Assembly: GCA_949987565.1 (NCBI GenBank)
Contig: OX465107.1
Span: 6,400,112-6,464,111, forward strand
Direction: 5' to 3'
DNA: 64,000 nucleotides
Source of the DNA: Luidia sarsii
Taxonomy: Eukaryota; Echinodermata; Asteroidea; Paxillosida; Luidiidae
Part shown: in pieces, positions 50,001 through 63,512 of the stretch
Numbering within the stretch: position 1 is the first letter of the stretch
How the letters are laid out: each line of letters begins with the position of its first letter
Translations under genes and position numbers: made by a program
The notes under the pieces: generated by a model
Database searches by the model: none
Told to the model about the DNA's origin: nothing
The model's input: the letters and a program-made list of their open reading frames with translations, nothing else

Positions 50001-52590
50001 GGTGCTAAATTTTGGCCTACAAAATAGCCCTGGGGTTCCTCTGTCGAGAGGTAGTAAAACCTCTCAGTTTGGGGAACATTTCTTTTCATCAAGTTTCAGA
50101 ACAAGGGAACGAACCTCCATGTCTCAGGCCGCTGAGTGTGTACAGACACTTGTAAACAACGAGCGGCAAAGAGTAAATAGAGAGAAACCTATGCTTTGCA
50201 AGATAGTATTTAATTCTATATTAAGTTGACAATCCTAAATTTTGCCCTGAAGATAGCCCTGGGGTTCTTCTGTCGAGAGGTAGTAAAACCTCTCATTTTT
50301 GGGAACATTTCTTTTCATCAAGTTCCAGAACAAGGGAACGAACCCCCATTTCTCAGGCCGCTGCGTGTGTACAGACACTTGTAAACAACGGACGGCGAAG
50401 GGAGACTGGAGTAGATGTTATGATTTGCGCTTTAGTATTTCCTTCAATATTAAGTTGACGATGCTAAATTTTGCCCTGAAAATAGCCCAGGGGTTCCTCT
50501 GTCGAGAGGTAGTAAAACCTCTCAGTTTGGGGAACATTTCTTTTCATCAAGTTTCAGAACAAGGGAACGAACCTCCATGTCTCAGGCCGCTACGTGTGTA
50601 CAGACACTTGTAAACAACGGACGGCGAAGGGAGACTGGAGAAGATGTTATGATTTGCGCTTTAGTATTTCCTTCAATCTTAAGTTGATGATGCTAAATTT
50701 TGGCCTACAAAGTAGCCCTGGGGTTCCTCTGTCGAGAGGTAGTAAAACCTCTTAGATTGGGGAACATTTCTTTTCATCAAGTTTCAGAACAAGGGAACGA
50801 ACCCCCATGTCTCAGGCCGCAGCGTGTGTACAGACACTTGTAAACAACGGTCGGCAAAGAGTGACTTGGGAGCAACCTATGCTTTGTAAGTTAGTATTTC
50901 CTTCAATATTAAGGTGACGATGCTAAATTTTGGCCTACAAAATAGCCCGGGGGTTCCTCTGTCGAGAGATAGTAAAACCTCTGAGATTGGGGAACATTTC
51001 TATTCATCAAGTTTCAGAACAAGAAAACGAACCCCCATGTCTCAGGCCGCTGAGTGTGTACAGACACTTGTAAACAACGGTCGGCAAAGAGTGACTGGGG
51101 AGCAACCTATGCTTTGCAAGTTAGTATTTCCATCAATATTAAGTTGACGATGCTACAATTTGTCCTACAAAATAGCCCTGGGGTTCCTCTGTCGAGAGGT
51201 AGTAAAACCTCTGAGATTGGGGAACATTTCTATTCATCAAGTTCCAGAACAAGGGAACGAACCCCCATGTCTCTGGCCGCTGCGTGTGTACAGACACCTG
51301 TAAACAACGGACGGCGAAGGGAGACTGTAGTAGAAGTTATGCTTTGTACTTTAGTATTTCCTTCAATATTAAGTTGACGATGCTAAATTTTGGCCTACAA
51401 AATAGCCCTGGGGTTCCTTTGTCGAGAGGTAGTAAAACCTCTGAGATTGGGGAACATTTCTATTCATCAAGTTTCAGAACAAGAAAACGAACCCCCATGT
51501 CTTAGGCCACTGAGTGTGTACAGACACTTGAAAACAACGGTCGGCAAAGAGTGACTTCGGAGCAACCTTTGCTTTGCAAGTTAGTATTTCCATCAATATT
51601 AAGTTGACGATGCTACAATTTGACCTACAAAATAGCCCTGGGGTTCCTCTGTCGAGAGATAGTAAAACCTCTGAGATTGGGGAACATTTCTATTCATCAA
51701 GTTTCAGAACAAGGGAACGAACCTCCATGTCTCAGGCCGCTGAGTGTGTACAGACACTTGTAAACAACGGTCGGCAAAGAGTGACTTGGGAGCAACCTAT
51801 GCTTTGCAAGTTAGTATTTCCATCAATATTAAGTTGACGATGCTACAATTTGTCCTACAAAATACCCCTGGCGTTCCTCTGTGGAGAGGTAGTAAAACCT
51901 CTAAGATTGGGGAACATTTCTATTCATCAAGTTTCAGAACAAGGGAACGAACCTCCATTACTCAGGCCGCTGAGTGTGTACAGACACTTGTAAACAACGG
52001 TCGGCAATGAGTGACTTGGGAGCAACCTATGCTTTGCAAGATAGTATTTAATTCTATATTAAGTTGACAATCCTAAATTTTGGCCTGAAAATAGCCTTGG
52101 GGTTCCTCTGTCGAGAGGTAGTAAAACCTCTAAGATTGGGGAACATTTCTATTCATCAAGTTCGAGAACAAGGGAACGAACCCCCATTTCTCAGGCCGCT
52201 GCGTGTGTACAGACACTTGTAAACAACGGACGGCGAAGGGAGACTGGAGTAGATGTTATGATTTGCGCTTTAGTATTTCCTTCAATATTAAGTTGACGAT
52301 GCTAATTTTTGCCCTGAAAATAGCCCTGGGGTTCCACTGTCGAGAGGTAGTAAAACCTCTCAGTTTGGGGAACATTTCTTTTCATCAAGTTTCAGAACAA
52401 GGGAACGAATCTCCATGTCTCAGGCCGCTGCGTGTGTACAGACACTTGTAAACAACGGACGGCGAAGGGAGACTGGAGTAGATGTTATGATTTGCGCTTT
52501 AGTATTTCCTTCAAAATTAAGTTGATGATGCTAAATTTTGGCCTACAAAATAGCCCTGGGGTTCCTCTGTCGAGAGGTAGTAAAACCTCT
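47084..52590 (+). repeat. 5693-bp higher-order unit, copy 2
   Basis: Follows copy 1 directly and contains landmark copy 6. It ends in a 64-bp window (52527-52590) where the sequence is compatible both with the first copy and with the 15.1-kb block, then follows the latter. Private changes include GTCTCTGGCC near 51270, GGCAATGAGTG near 52004 and GAATCTCCATG near 52408. Confidence 0.88.
47504..47927 (+). repeat. Long 424-bp landmark unit, copy 6
   Basis: It lies 5693 bp after copy 5, with the 218-bp monomer at 47286-47503. Unlike the other seven copies, its upstream cassette is broken. Homology begins only at about 47084, and the monomer to the left is an ordinary one, so a recombination joint removed the usual flank. 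Confidence 0.9.
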
Positions 52591-55500
52591 AAGATTGGGG
52601 AACATTTCTATTCATCAAGTTCCAGAACAAGGGAACGAACCCCCATTTCTCAGGCCGCTGCGTGTGTACAGACACTTGTAAACAACGGACGGCGAAGGGA
52701 GACTCGAGTAGATGTTATGATTTGCGCTTTAGTATTTCCTTCAATATTAAGTTGACGATGCTAAATTTTGCCCTGAAAATAGCCCTGGGGTTCCTCTGTC
52801 GAGAGGTAGTAAAACCTCTCAGTTTGGGGAACATTTCTTTTCATCAAGTTTCAGAACAAGGGAACGAACCTCCATGTCTCAGGCCGCTGCGTGTGTACAG
52901 ACACTTGTAAACAACGGACGGCGAAGGGAGACTGGAGTAGATGTTATGATTTGCGCTTTAGTATTTCCTTCAAAATTAAGTTGATGATGCTAAATTTTGG
53001 CCTACAAAATAGCCCGGGGGTTCCTCTGTCGAGAGATAGTAAAACCTCTGAGATTGGGGAACATTTCTATTCATCAAGTTTCAGAACAAGAAAACGAACC
53101 CCCATGTCTCAGGCCGCTGAGTGTGTACAGACACTTGTAAACAACGGTCGGCAAAGAGTGACTGGGGAGCAACCTATGCTTTGCAAGTTAGTATTTCCAC
53201 CAATATTAAGTTGACGATGCTACAATTTGTCCTACAAAATAGCCCTGGCGTTCCTCTGTCGAGAGGTAGTAAAACCTCTCAGATTGGGGAACATTTCTAT
53301 TCATCAAGTTCCAGAACAAGGGAACGAACCCCCATGTCTCAGGCCGCTGCGTGTGTACAGACACCTGTAAACAACGGACGGCGAAGGGAGACTGTAGTAG
53401 AAGTTATGCTTTGTACTTTAGTATTTCCTTCAATATTAAGTTGACGATGCTAAATTTTGGCCTACAAAATAGCCCTGGGGTTCCTCTGTCGAGAGGTAGT
53501 AAAACCTCTGAGATTGGGGAACATTTCTATTCATGAAGTTTCAGAACAAGAAAACGAACCCCCATGTCTCAGGCCACTGAGTGTGTACAGACACTTGAAA
53601 ACAACGGTCGGCAAAGAGTGACTTCGGAGCAACCTATGCTTTGCAAGTTAGTATTTCCATCAATATTAAGTTGACGATGCTACAATTTGACCTACAAAAT
53701 AGCCCTGGGGTTCCTCTGTCGAGATAGTAAAACCTCTGAGATTGGGGAATATTTCTATTCATCAAGTTTCAGAACAAGGGAACGAACCTCCATGTCTCAG
53801 GCCGCTGCGTGTGTACAGACACTTGTAAACAACGGTCGGCAAAGAGTGACTTGGGAGCAACCTATGCTTTGCAAGATAGTATTTAATTCTATATTAAGTT
53901 GACAATCCTAAATTTTGGCCTGAAAATAGCCCTGGGGTTCCTCTGTCGAGAGGTAGTAAAACCTCTAAGATTGGGGAACATTTCTATTCATCAAGTTCCA
54001 GAACAAGGGAACGAACCCCCATTTCTCAGGCCGCTGCGTGTGTACAGACACTTGTAAACAACGGACGGCGAAGGGAGACTGGAGTAGATGTTATGATTTG
54101 CGCTTTAGTATTTCCTTCAATATTAAGTTGACGATGCTAAATTTTGCCCTGAAAATAGCCCTGGGGTTCCTCTGTCGAGAGGTAGTAAAACCTCTAAGAT
54201 TGGGGAACATTTCTATTCATCAAGTTCCAGAACAAGGGAACGAACCCCCATGTCTCAGGCCGCTGCGTGTGTACAGACACCTGTAAACAACGGACGGCGA
54301 AGGGAGACTGTAGTAGAAGTTATGCTTTGTACTTTAGTATTTCCTTCAATATTAAGTTGACGATGCTAAATTTTGGCCTACAAAATAGCCCTGGGGTTCC
54401 TCTGTCGAGAGGTAGTAAAACCTCTGAAATTGGGGAACATTTCTATTCATCAAGTTCCAGAACAAGGGAACGAACCCCCATGTCTCAGGCCGCTGCGTGT
54501 GTACAGACACCTGTAAACAACAGACGGCGAAGGGAGACTGTAGTAGAAGTTATGCTTTGTACTTTAGTATTTCCTTCAATATTAAGTTGACGATGCTAAA
54601 TTTTGGCCTACAAAATAGCCCGGGGGTTCCTCTGTCGAGAGATAGTAAAACATCTGAGATTGGGGAACATTTCTATTCATCAAATTTCAGAACAAGAAAA
54701 CGAACCCCCATGTCTCAGGCCGCTGAGTGTGTACAGACACTTGTAAACAACGGTCGGCAAAGAGTGACTTGGAAGCAACCTATGCTTTGCAAGATAGTAT
54801 TTAATTCTATATTAAGTTGACAATCCTAAATTTTGGCCTGAAAATAGCCCTGGGGTTCCTCTGTCGAGAGGTAGTAAAACCTCTAAGATTGGGGAACATT
54901 TCTATTCATCAAGTTCCAGAACAAGGGAACGAACCCCCATTTCTCAGGCCGCTGCGTGTGTACAGACACTTGTAAACAACGGACGGCGAAGGGAGACTGG
55001 AGTAGATGTTATGATTTGCGCTTTAGTATTTCCTTCAATATTAAGTTGACGATGCTAAATTTTGCCCTGAAAATAGCCCTGGGGTTCCTCTGTCGAGAGG
55101 TAGAAAAACCTCTCAGTTTGGGGAACATTTCTTTTCATCAAGTTTCAGAACAAGGGAACGAACCCCCATGTCTCAGGCCGCTGCGTGTGTACTGACACCT
55201 GTAAACAACGGACGGCGAAGGGAGACTGTAGTAGAAGTTATGCTTTGTACTTTAGTATTTCCTTCAATATTAAGTTGACGATGCTAAATTTTGGCCTACA
55301 AAATAGCCCTGGGGTTCCTCTGTCGAGAGGTAGTAAAACCTCTGAGATTGGGGAACATTTCTATTCATCAAGTTTCAGAACAAGAAAACGAACCCCCATG
55401 TCTCAGGCCGCTGAGTGTGTACAGACACTTGTAAACAATGAGCGGCAAAGAGTGACTAGAGAGAAACCTATGCTTTGCAAGATAGTATTTAATTCTAAAT

Positions 55501-57827
55501 TAAGTTGACAATGCTAAAATTTGGCCTACTAATAGCCCTGGGGTTCCTCTGTCGAGACGTACTAAAATTTCTCATTTTGGGGAACATTTCTATTCATTAA
55601 GTTTCAGAACAAGGGAACGAACCTCCATGTCTCAGGCCACTGCGTGTGTACAGACACTTGTAAACAACGGACGGCGAAGGGAGACTGTAGTAAAAATTAT
55701 GCTTTGTACTTTAGTATTTCCTTTAATATTAGGTTATCGATGCTAAATTTTGCCCTGAAAATAGCCCTGGGGTTCCTCTGTCGAGAGGTAGTAGAACCTC
55801 TCAGTTTGGGGAACATTTCTTTTCATCAAGTTTCAGAACAAGGGAACGAACCTCCATGTCTCAGGCCGCTGCGTGTGTACAGACACCAGCAAACAGCGGA
55901 CGGCAAAGAGTGACTCGAGAGAAACCTATGCTTTGCAAGATAGTATTTCCTTTAATATTAAGTGGACGATGCTCAAATTTTGCCTACAAATAGCCCCGGG
56001 GTTCCTCTTTCAAGAAGTAGTAAAGCTTCTCATTTTTGGGAATATTTCTATTCATTAGGTTTCAGAACAAGGGAACGAACCTCCATGCTGCGTGTGAACA
56101 GACACTTGTCAACAACGGAGGCGAAGGTTGATTGGAGAGAAAGTTATGCTTTGAACGTTAGTATTTTGATCAACATTAATTGGAAGATGTTAACATTTTG
56201 CCTACAAATAGCCCAGGGGTTTCTTCGTCGAAACATTGATTTTCAAAGGTTGTATAGTAATCCTCTCAGATCTGTTCAGTACAAAGACACACAAGGACAA
56301 GAGTATAATTGTTCTTAAAGATCACCGTCCGTCTCTATTCAATGCAACGGGTCTCGCTGGATATTAAAAGGTTGGGTGGTCATCCTCTCAGACCTGTTCG
56401 TCCAAAGATACGCAAGGATATGCATGACAGCGTCGGGTGAATATGGGGCGAGTTGTTCAGGTTTTCACTTGTATAGCTATTTGCGTGGTAGTGTGGTACG
56501 AATAAGGGGCGAGGTATTTAGGTTTACTTTTGCGTAGGTCTTAGTGAAGTAACGTTGGACAGGTAGCGGCAATACTTGGCCTTTACTGCAACCAAATTAT
56601 TAAGTTGACCATGCTAAATTTTGGCCTACAAATAGCCCCGGGGTTCCTCTATCGAGAGGTAGTAGAACCTCTCAGATTTGGGAACATTTTCTATTTATTA
56701 GGTTTCAGAACAAGGGAACGAACCTCCATGCCTCAGGCTGCTGCGTGTGTACAGACACCAGCAAACAGCGGACGGCAAATAGTAACTAGAGAGAAAGCTA
56801 TGCTTTGCAAGATAGTATTTAATTTTAAAATAAGTTGACAATGCTAAAATTTGGCCTACAAAGAGCTCCGGGGTTCCTCTGTCGAGAAGTACTACAATTT
56901 TTCATTTAGGGGAACATTTCTATCATTAAGTTTCAGAACAAGGGAACGAACCTCCATGTATCAGGCTGCTGAGTGTGTACAGACACTTGTAAACAACGAG
57001 CGGCAAAGAGTGACTAGAGAGAAACCTATGCTTTGCAAGATAGTATTTAATTCTATATTAAGTTGACAATGCTAAAATTTGGCCTACAAATAGCCCTGGG
57101 GTTCCTCTGTCGAGAGGTATTAAAACCTCTTAGATTGGGGAACATTTCTATTCATCAAGTTCCAGAACAAGGGAACGAACCCCCATGTCTCAGGCCGCTG
57201 CGTGTGTACAGACACCTGTTAACAACGGACGGCGAAGGGAGACTGTAGTAGAAGTTATGCTTTGTACTTTAGTATTTCCTTCAATATTAAGTTGACGATG
57301 CTAAATTTTGGCCTACAAAATAGCCCTGGGGTTCCTCTGTCGAGAGGTAGTAAAACCTCTGAGATTGGGGAACATTTCTTTTCATCAAGTTCCAGAACAA
57401 GAAAACGAACCCCCATGTCTCAGGCCGCTGCGTGTGTACAGACACTTGTAAACAACGGTCGGCAAAGAGTGACTGGGGAGCAACCTATGCTTTGCAAGTT
57501 AGTATTTCCATCAATATTAAGTTGACGATGCTACAATTTGTCCTACAAAATAGCCCTGGGGTTCCTCTGTCGAGAGGTAGTAAAACCTCTAAGATTTGGG
57601 AACATTTCTATTCATCAAGTTCCAGAACAAGGGAACGAACCCCCATGTCTCAGGCCGCTGCGTGTGTACAGACACCTGTAAACAACGGACGGCGAAGGGA
57701 GACTGTAGTAGAAGTTATGCTTTGTACTTTAGTATTTCCTTCAATATTAAGTTGACGATGCTAAATTTTGGCCTACAAAATAGCCCTGGGGTTCCTCTGT
57801 CGAGAGGTAGAAAAACCTCTGAGATTG
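52527..57827 (+). repeat. 5.3-kb block shared with 15.1-20.4 kb
   Basis: Second member of the 37444-bp-offset pair. It differs by occasional single bases, such as TGGAAGCAACC near 54769, CCTTTAATATTAGG near 55722, and changes around 57355-57395. At 54424 it carries CTGAAATTGGGG in a normal monomer and has no 3213-bp triplication, so it resembles the state before that amplification. Confidence 0.88.
56178..56601 (+). repeat. Long 424-bp landmark unit, copy 7
   Basis: It is the counterpart of copy 3 at an offset of 37444 bp and keeps TGCTTTGAACG. It has four Ts (AAATTTTGGCC) after ACCATGCT, as in copies 4, 5, 6 and 8. A private change, GGTAGTGTGG for GGTAGAGTGG, lies near 56490. The 218-bp monomer is at 55960-56177 and the cassette at 55502-57059. 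Confidence 0.9.
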
Positions 57828-59382
57828 GGGAACATTTCTATTCATCAAGTTCCAGAACAAGGGAACGAACCCCCATGTCTCAGGCCGCTGCGTGTGTACA
57901 GACACCTGTAAACAACAGACGGCGAAGGGAGACTGTAGTAGAAGTTATGCTTTGTACTTTAGTATTTCCTTCAATATTAAGTTGACGATGCTAAATTTTG
58001 GCCTACAAAATAGCCCAGGGGTTCCTCTGTCGAGAGATAGTAAAACATCTGAGATTGGGGAACATTTCTATTCATCAAATTTCAGAACAAGAAAACGAAC
58101 CCCCATGTCTCAGGCCGCTGAGTGTGTACAGACACTTGTAAACAACGGTCGGCAAAGAGTGACTTGGGAGCAACCTATGCTTTGCAAGATAGTATTTAAT
58201 TCTATATTAAGTTGACAATCCTAAATTTTGGCCTGAAAATAGCCCTGGGGTTCCTTTGTCGAGAGGTAGTGAAACCTCTAAGATTGGGGAACATTTCTAT
58301 TCATCAAGTTCCAGAACAAGGGAACGAACCCCCATTTCTCAGGCCGCTGCGTGTGTACAGACACTTGTAAACAACGGACGGCGAAGGGAGACTGGAGTAG
58401 ATGTTATGATTTGCGCTTTAGTATTTCCTTCAATATTAAGTTGACGATGCTAAATTTTGCCCTGAAAATAGCCCTGGGGTTCCTCTGTCGAGAGGTAGTA
58501 AAACCTCTCAGTTTGGGGAACATTTCTTTTCATCAAGTTTCAGAACAAGGGAACGAACCTCCATGTCTCAGGCCGCTGCGTGTGTACAGACACTTGTAAA
58601 CAACGGACGGCGAAGGGAGACTGGAGTAGATATTATGATTTGCGCTTTAGTATTTCCTTCAAAATTAAGTTGATGATGCTAAATTTTGGCCTACAAAGTA
58701 GCCCTGGGGTTCCTCTGTCGAGAGGTAGTAAAACCTCTTAGATTGGGGAACATTTCTATTCATCAAGTTTCAGAACAAGGGAACGAACCCCCATGTCTCA
58801 GGCCACTGCGTGTGTACAGACACCTGTAAACAACAGACGGCGAAGGGAGACTGTAGTAGAAGTTATGCTTTGTACTTTAGTATTTCCTTCAATATTAAGT
58901 TGACGATGCTAAATTTTGGCCTACAAAATAGCCCTGGGGTTCCTCTGTCGAGAGGTAGTAAAACCTCTGAGATTGGGGAACATTTCTATTCATCAAGTTT
59001 CAGAACAAGAAAACGAACCCCCATGTCTCAGGCCGCTGAGTGTGTACAGACACTTGTAAACAATGAGCGGCAAAGAGTGACTAGAGAGAAACCTATGCTT
59101 TGCAAGATAGTATTTAATTCTAAATTAAGTTGACAATGCTAAAATTTGGCCTACTAATAGCCCTGGGGTTCCTCTGTCGAGACGTACTAAAATTTCTCAT
59201 TTTGGGGAACATTTCTATTCATTAAGTTTCAGAACAAGGGAACGAACCTCCATGTCTCAGGCCACTGCGTGTGTACAGACACTTGTAAACAACGGACGGC
59301 GAAGGGAGACTGTAGTAAAAATTATGATTTGTACTTTAGTATTTCCTTCAATATTAGGTTATCGATGCTAAATTTTGCCCTG
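57828..59382 (+). repeat. Connecting monomers, mixed type
   Basis: Ordinary ~230-bp monomers. From about 57.89 to 58.9 kb they resemble 29.17-30.17 kb (offset 28722, including the rare GGCCACTGCG with ACAACAGACGG combination at about 58802). They then pass into the left flank of the landmark cassette from 59127. No non-satellite sequence is present. Confidence 0.8.
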
Positions 59383-62300
59383 AAAATAGCCCTGGGGTTC
59401 CTCTGTCGAGAGGTAGTAGAACCTCTCAGTTTGGGGAACATTTCTTTTCATCAAGTTTCAGAACAAGGGAACGAACCTCCATGTCTCAGGCCGCTGCGTG
59501 TGTACAGACACCAGCAAACAGCGGACGGCAAAGAGTGACTCGAGAGAAACCTATGCTTTGCAAGATAGTATTTCCTTTAATATTAAGTGGACGATGCTCA
59601 AATTTTGCCTACAAATAGCCCTGGGGTTCCTCTTTCAAGAAGTAGTAAAGCTTCTCATTTTTGGGAATATTTCTATTCATTAGGTTTCAGAACAAGGGAA
59701 CGAACCTCCATGCTGCGTGTGAACAGACACTTGTCAACAACGGAGGCGAAGGTTGATTGGAGAGAAAGTTATGCTTTGCACGTTAGTATTTTGATCAACA
59801 TTAATTGGAAGATGTTAACATTTTGCCTACAAATAGCCCAGGGGTTTCTTCGTCGAAACATTGATTTTCAAAGGTTGTATAGTAATCCTCTCAGATCTGT
59901 TCAGTACAAAGACACACAAGGATAAGAGTATAATTGTTCTTAAAGATCACCGTCCGTCTCTATTCAATGCAACGGGTCTCGCTGGATATTAAAAGGTTGG
60001 GTGGTCATCCTCTCAGACCTGTTCGTCCAAAGATACGCAAGGATATGCATGACAGCGTCGGGTGAATATGGGGCGAGTTGTTCAGGTTTTCACTTGTATA
60101 GCTATTTGCGTGGTAGAGTGGTACGAATAAGGGGCGAGGTATTTAGGTTTACTTTTGCGTAGGTCTTAGTGAAGTAACGTTGGACAGGTAGCGGCAATAC
60201 TTTGCCTTTACTGCAACCAAATTATTAAGTTGACCATGCTAAATTTTGGCCTACAAATAGCCCCGGGGTTCCTCTATCGAGAGGTAGTAGAACCTCTCAG
60301 ATTTGGGAATATTTTCTATTTATTAGGTTTCAGAACAAGGGAACGAACCTCCATGCCTCAGGCTGCTGCGTGTGTACAGACACCAGCAAACAGCGGACGG
60401 CAAATAGTAACTAGAGAGAAAGCTATGCTTTGCAAGATAGTATTCAATTTTAAAATAAGTTGACAATGCTAAAATTTGGCCTACAAAGAGCTCCGGGGTT
60501 CCTCTCTCGAGAAGTACTACAATTTTTCATTTAGGGGAACATTTCTATCATTAACTTTCAGAACAAGGGAACGAACCTCCATGTATCAGGCTGCTGAGTG
60601 TGTACAGACACTTGTAAACAACGAGCGGCAAAGAGTGACTAGAGAGAAACCTATGCTTTGCAAGATAGTATTTAATTCTATATTAAGTTGACAATGCTAA
60701 AAATTGGCCTACAAATAGCCCTGGGGTTCCTCTGTCGAGAGGTATTAAAACCTCTTAGATTGGGGAACATTTCTATTCATCAAGTTCCAGAACAAGGGAA
60801 CGAACCCCCATGTCTCAGGCCGCTGCGTGTGTACAGACACCTGTTAACAACGGACGGCGAAGGGAGACTGTAGTAGAAGTTATGCTTTGTACTTTAGTAT
60901 TTCCTTCAATATTAAGTTGACGATGCTAAATTTTGGCCTACAAAATAGCCCTTGGGTTCCTCTGTCGAGAGGTAGTAAACCTCTGAGATTGGGGAACATT
61001 TCTATTCATCAAGTTTCAGAACAAGAAAACGAACCCCCATGTCTCAGGCCGCTGAGTGTGTACAGACACTTGTAAACAACGGTCGGCAAAGAGTGACTGG
61101 GGAGCAACCTATGCTTTGCAAGTTAGTATTTCCATCAATATTAAGTTGACAATGCTACAATTTGTCCTACAAAATAGCCCTGGGGTTCCTCTGTCGAGAG
61201 GTAGTAAAACCTCTAAGATTGGGGAACATTTCTATTCATCAAGTTCCAGAACAAGGGAACGAACCCCCATGTCTCAGGCCGCTGCGTGTGTACAGACACC
61301 TGTAAACAACGGACGGCGAAGGGAGATTGTAGTAGAAGTTATGCTTTGTACTTTAGTATTTCCTTCAATATTAAGTTGACGATGCTAAATTTTGGCCTAC
61401 AAAATAGCCCAGGGGTTCCTCTGTCGAGAGGTAGTAAAACCTCTCAGTTTGGGGAACATTTCTTTTCATCAAGTTTCAGAACAAGGGAACGAACCTCCAT
61501 GTCTCAGGCCGCTACGTGTGTACAGACACTTGTAAACAACGGACGGCGAAGGGAGACTGGAGAAGATGTTATGATTTGCGCTTTAGTATTTCCTTCAATC
61601 TTAAGTTGATGATGCTAAATTTTGGCCTACAAAGTAGCCCTGGGGTTCCTCTGTCGAGAGGTAGTAAAACCTCTTAGATTGGGGAACATTTCTTTTCATC
61701 AAGTTTCAGAACAAGGGAACGAACCCCCATGTCTCAGGCCGCAGCGTGTGTACAGACACTTGTAAACAACGGTCGGCAAAGAGTGACTTGGGAGCAACCT
61801 ATGCTTTGTAAGTTAGTATTTCCTTCAATATTAAGGTGACGATGCTAAATTTTGGCCTACAAAATAGCCCGGGGGTTCCTCTGTCGAGAGATAGTAAAAC
61901 CTCTGAGATTGGGGAACATTTCTATTCATCAAGTTTCAGAACAAGAAAACGAACCCCCATGTCTCAGGCCGCTGAGTGTGTACAGACACTTGTAAACAAC
62001 GGTCGGCAAAGAGTGACTGGGGAGCAACCTATGCTTTGCAAGTTAGTATTTCCATCAATATTAAGTTGACGATGCTACAATTTGTCCTACAAAATAGCCC
62101 TGGGGTTCCTCTGTCGAGAGGTAGTAAAACCTCTGAGATTGGGGAACATTTCTATTCATCAAGTTCCAGAACAAGGGAACGAACCCCCATGTCTCAGGCC
62201 GCTGCGTGTGTACAGACACCTGTAAACAACGGACGGCGAAGGGAGACTGTAGTAGAAGTTATGCTTTGTACTTTAGTATTTCCTTCAATATTAAGTTGAC

Positions 62301-63512
62301 GATGCTAAATTTTGGCCTACAAAATAGCCCTGGGGTTCCTCTGTCGAGAGGTAGTAAAACCTCTGAGATTGGGGAACATTTCTATTCATCAAGTTTCAGA
62401 ACAAGAAAACGAACCCCCATGTCTTAGGCCACTGAGTGTGTACAGACACTTGAAAACAACGGTCGGCAAAGAGTGACTTCGGAGCAACCTTTGCTTTGCA
62501 AGTTAGTATTTCCATCAATATTAAGTTGACGATGCTACAATTTGACCTACAAAATAGCCCTGGGGTTCCTCTGTCGAGAGATAGTAAAACCTCTGAGATT
62601 GGGGAACATTTCTATTCATCAAGTTTCAGAACAAGGGAACGAACCTCCATGTCTCAGGCCGCTGAGTGTGTACAGACACTTGTAAACAACGGTCGGCAAA
62701 GAGTGACTTGGGAGCAACCTATGCTTTGCAAGTTAGTATTTCCATCAATATTAAGTTGACGATGCTACAATTTGTCCTACAAAATACCCCTGGCGTTCCT
62801 CTGTGGAGAGGTAGTAAAACCTCTAAGATTGGGGAACATTTCTATTCATCAAGTTTCAGAACGAGGGAACGAACCTCCATTACTCAGGCCGCTGAGTGTG
62901 TACAGACACTTGTAAACAACGGTCGGCAAAGAGTGACTTGGGAGCAACCTATGCTTTGCAAGATAGTATTTAATTCTATATTAAGTTGACAATCCTAAAT
63001 TTTGGCCTGAAAATAGCCTTGGGGTTCCTCTGTCGAGAGGTAGTAAAACCTCTAAGATTGGGGAACATTTCTATTCATCAAGTTCCAGAACAAGGGAACG
63101 AACCCCCATTTCTCAGGCCGCTGCGTGTGTACAGACACTTGTAAACAACGGACGGCGAAGGGAGACTGGAGTAGATGTTATGATTTGCGCTTTAGTATTT
63201 CCTTCAATATTAAGTTGACGATGCTAATTTTTGCCCTGAAAATAGCCCTGGGGTTCCTCTGTCGAGAGGTAGTAAAACCTCTCAGTTTGGGGAACATTTC
63301 TTTTCATCAAGTTTCAGAACAAGGGAACGAACCTCCATGTCTCAGGCCGCTGCGTGTGTACAGACACTTGTAAACAACGGACGGCGAAGGGAGACTGGAG
63401 TAGATGTTATGATTTGCGCTTTAGTATTTCCTTCAAAATTAAGTTGATGATGCTAAATTTTGGCCTACAAAATAGCCCTGGGGTTCCTCTGTCGAGAGGT
63501 AGTAAAACCTCT
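59383..63512 (+). repeat. Deleted relative of the 47.1-52.6 kb block
   Basis: 59383 to about 61405 matches 47084-49106 (offset 12299). From about 61400 to 63512 it matches 50478-52590 (offset 10922). The step of 1377 bp is six monomers. The switch falls in CTACAAAATAGCCC near 61399-61410. It contains landmark copy 8. From 63513 the array follows the 49.4-kb type (offset 14137). Confidence 0.87.
59803..60226 (+). repeat. Long 424-bp landmark unit, copy 8
   Basis: It carries the TGCTTTGCACG marker of the second subgroup but CAGCGGACGG downstream, so it branches outside copies 4-6. Private changes are AAGGATAAGAG for AAGGACAAGAG near 59921, CTTTGCC for CTTGGCC near 60202, and GGGAATATT near 60305. 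The 218-bp monomer is at 59585-59802 and the cassette at 59127-60684. Confidence 0.9.
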
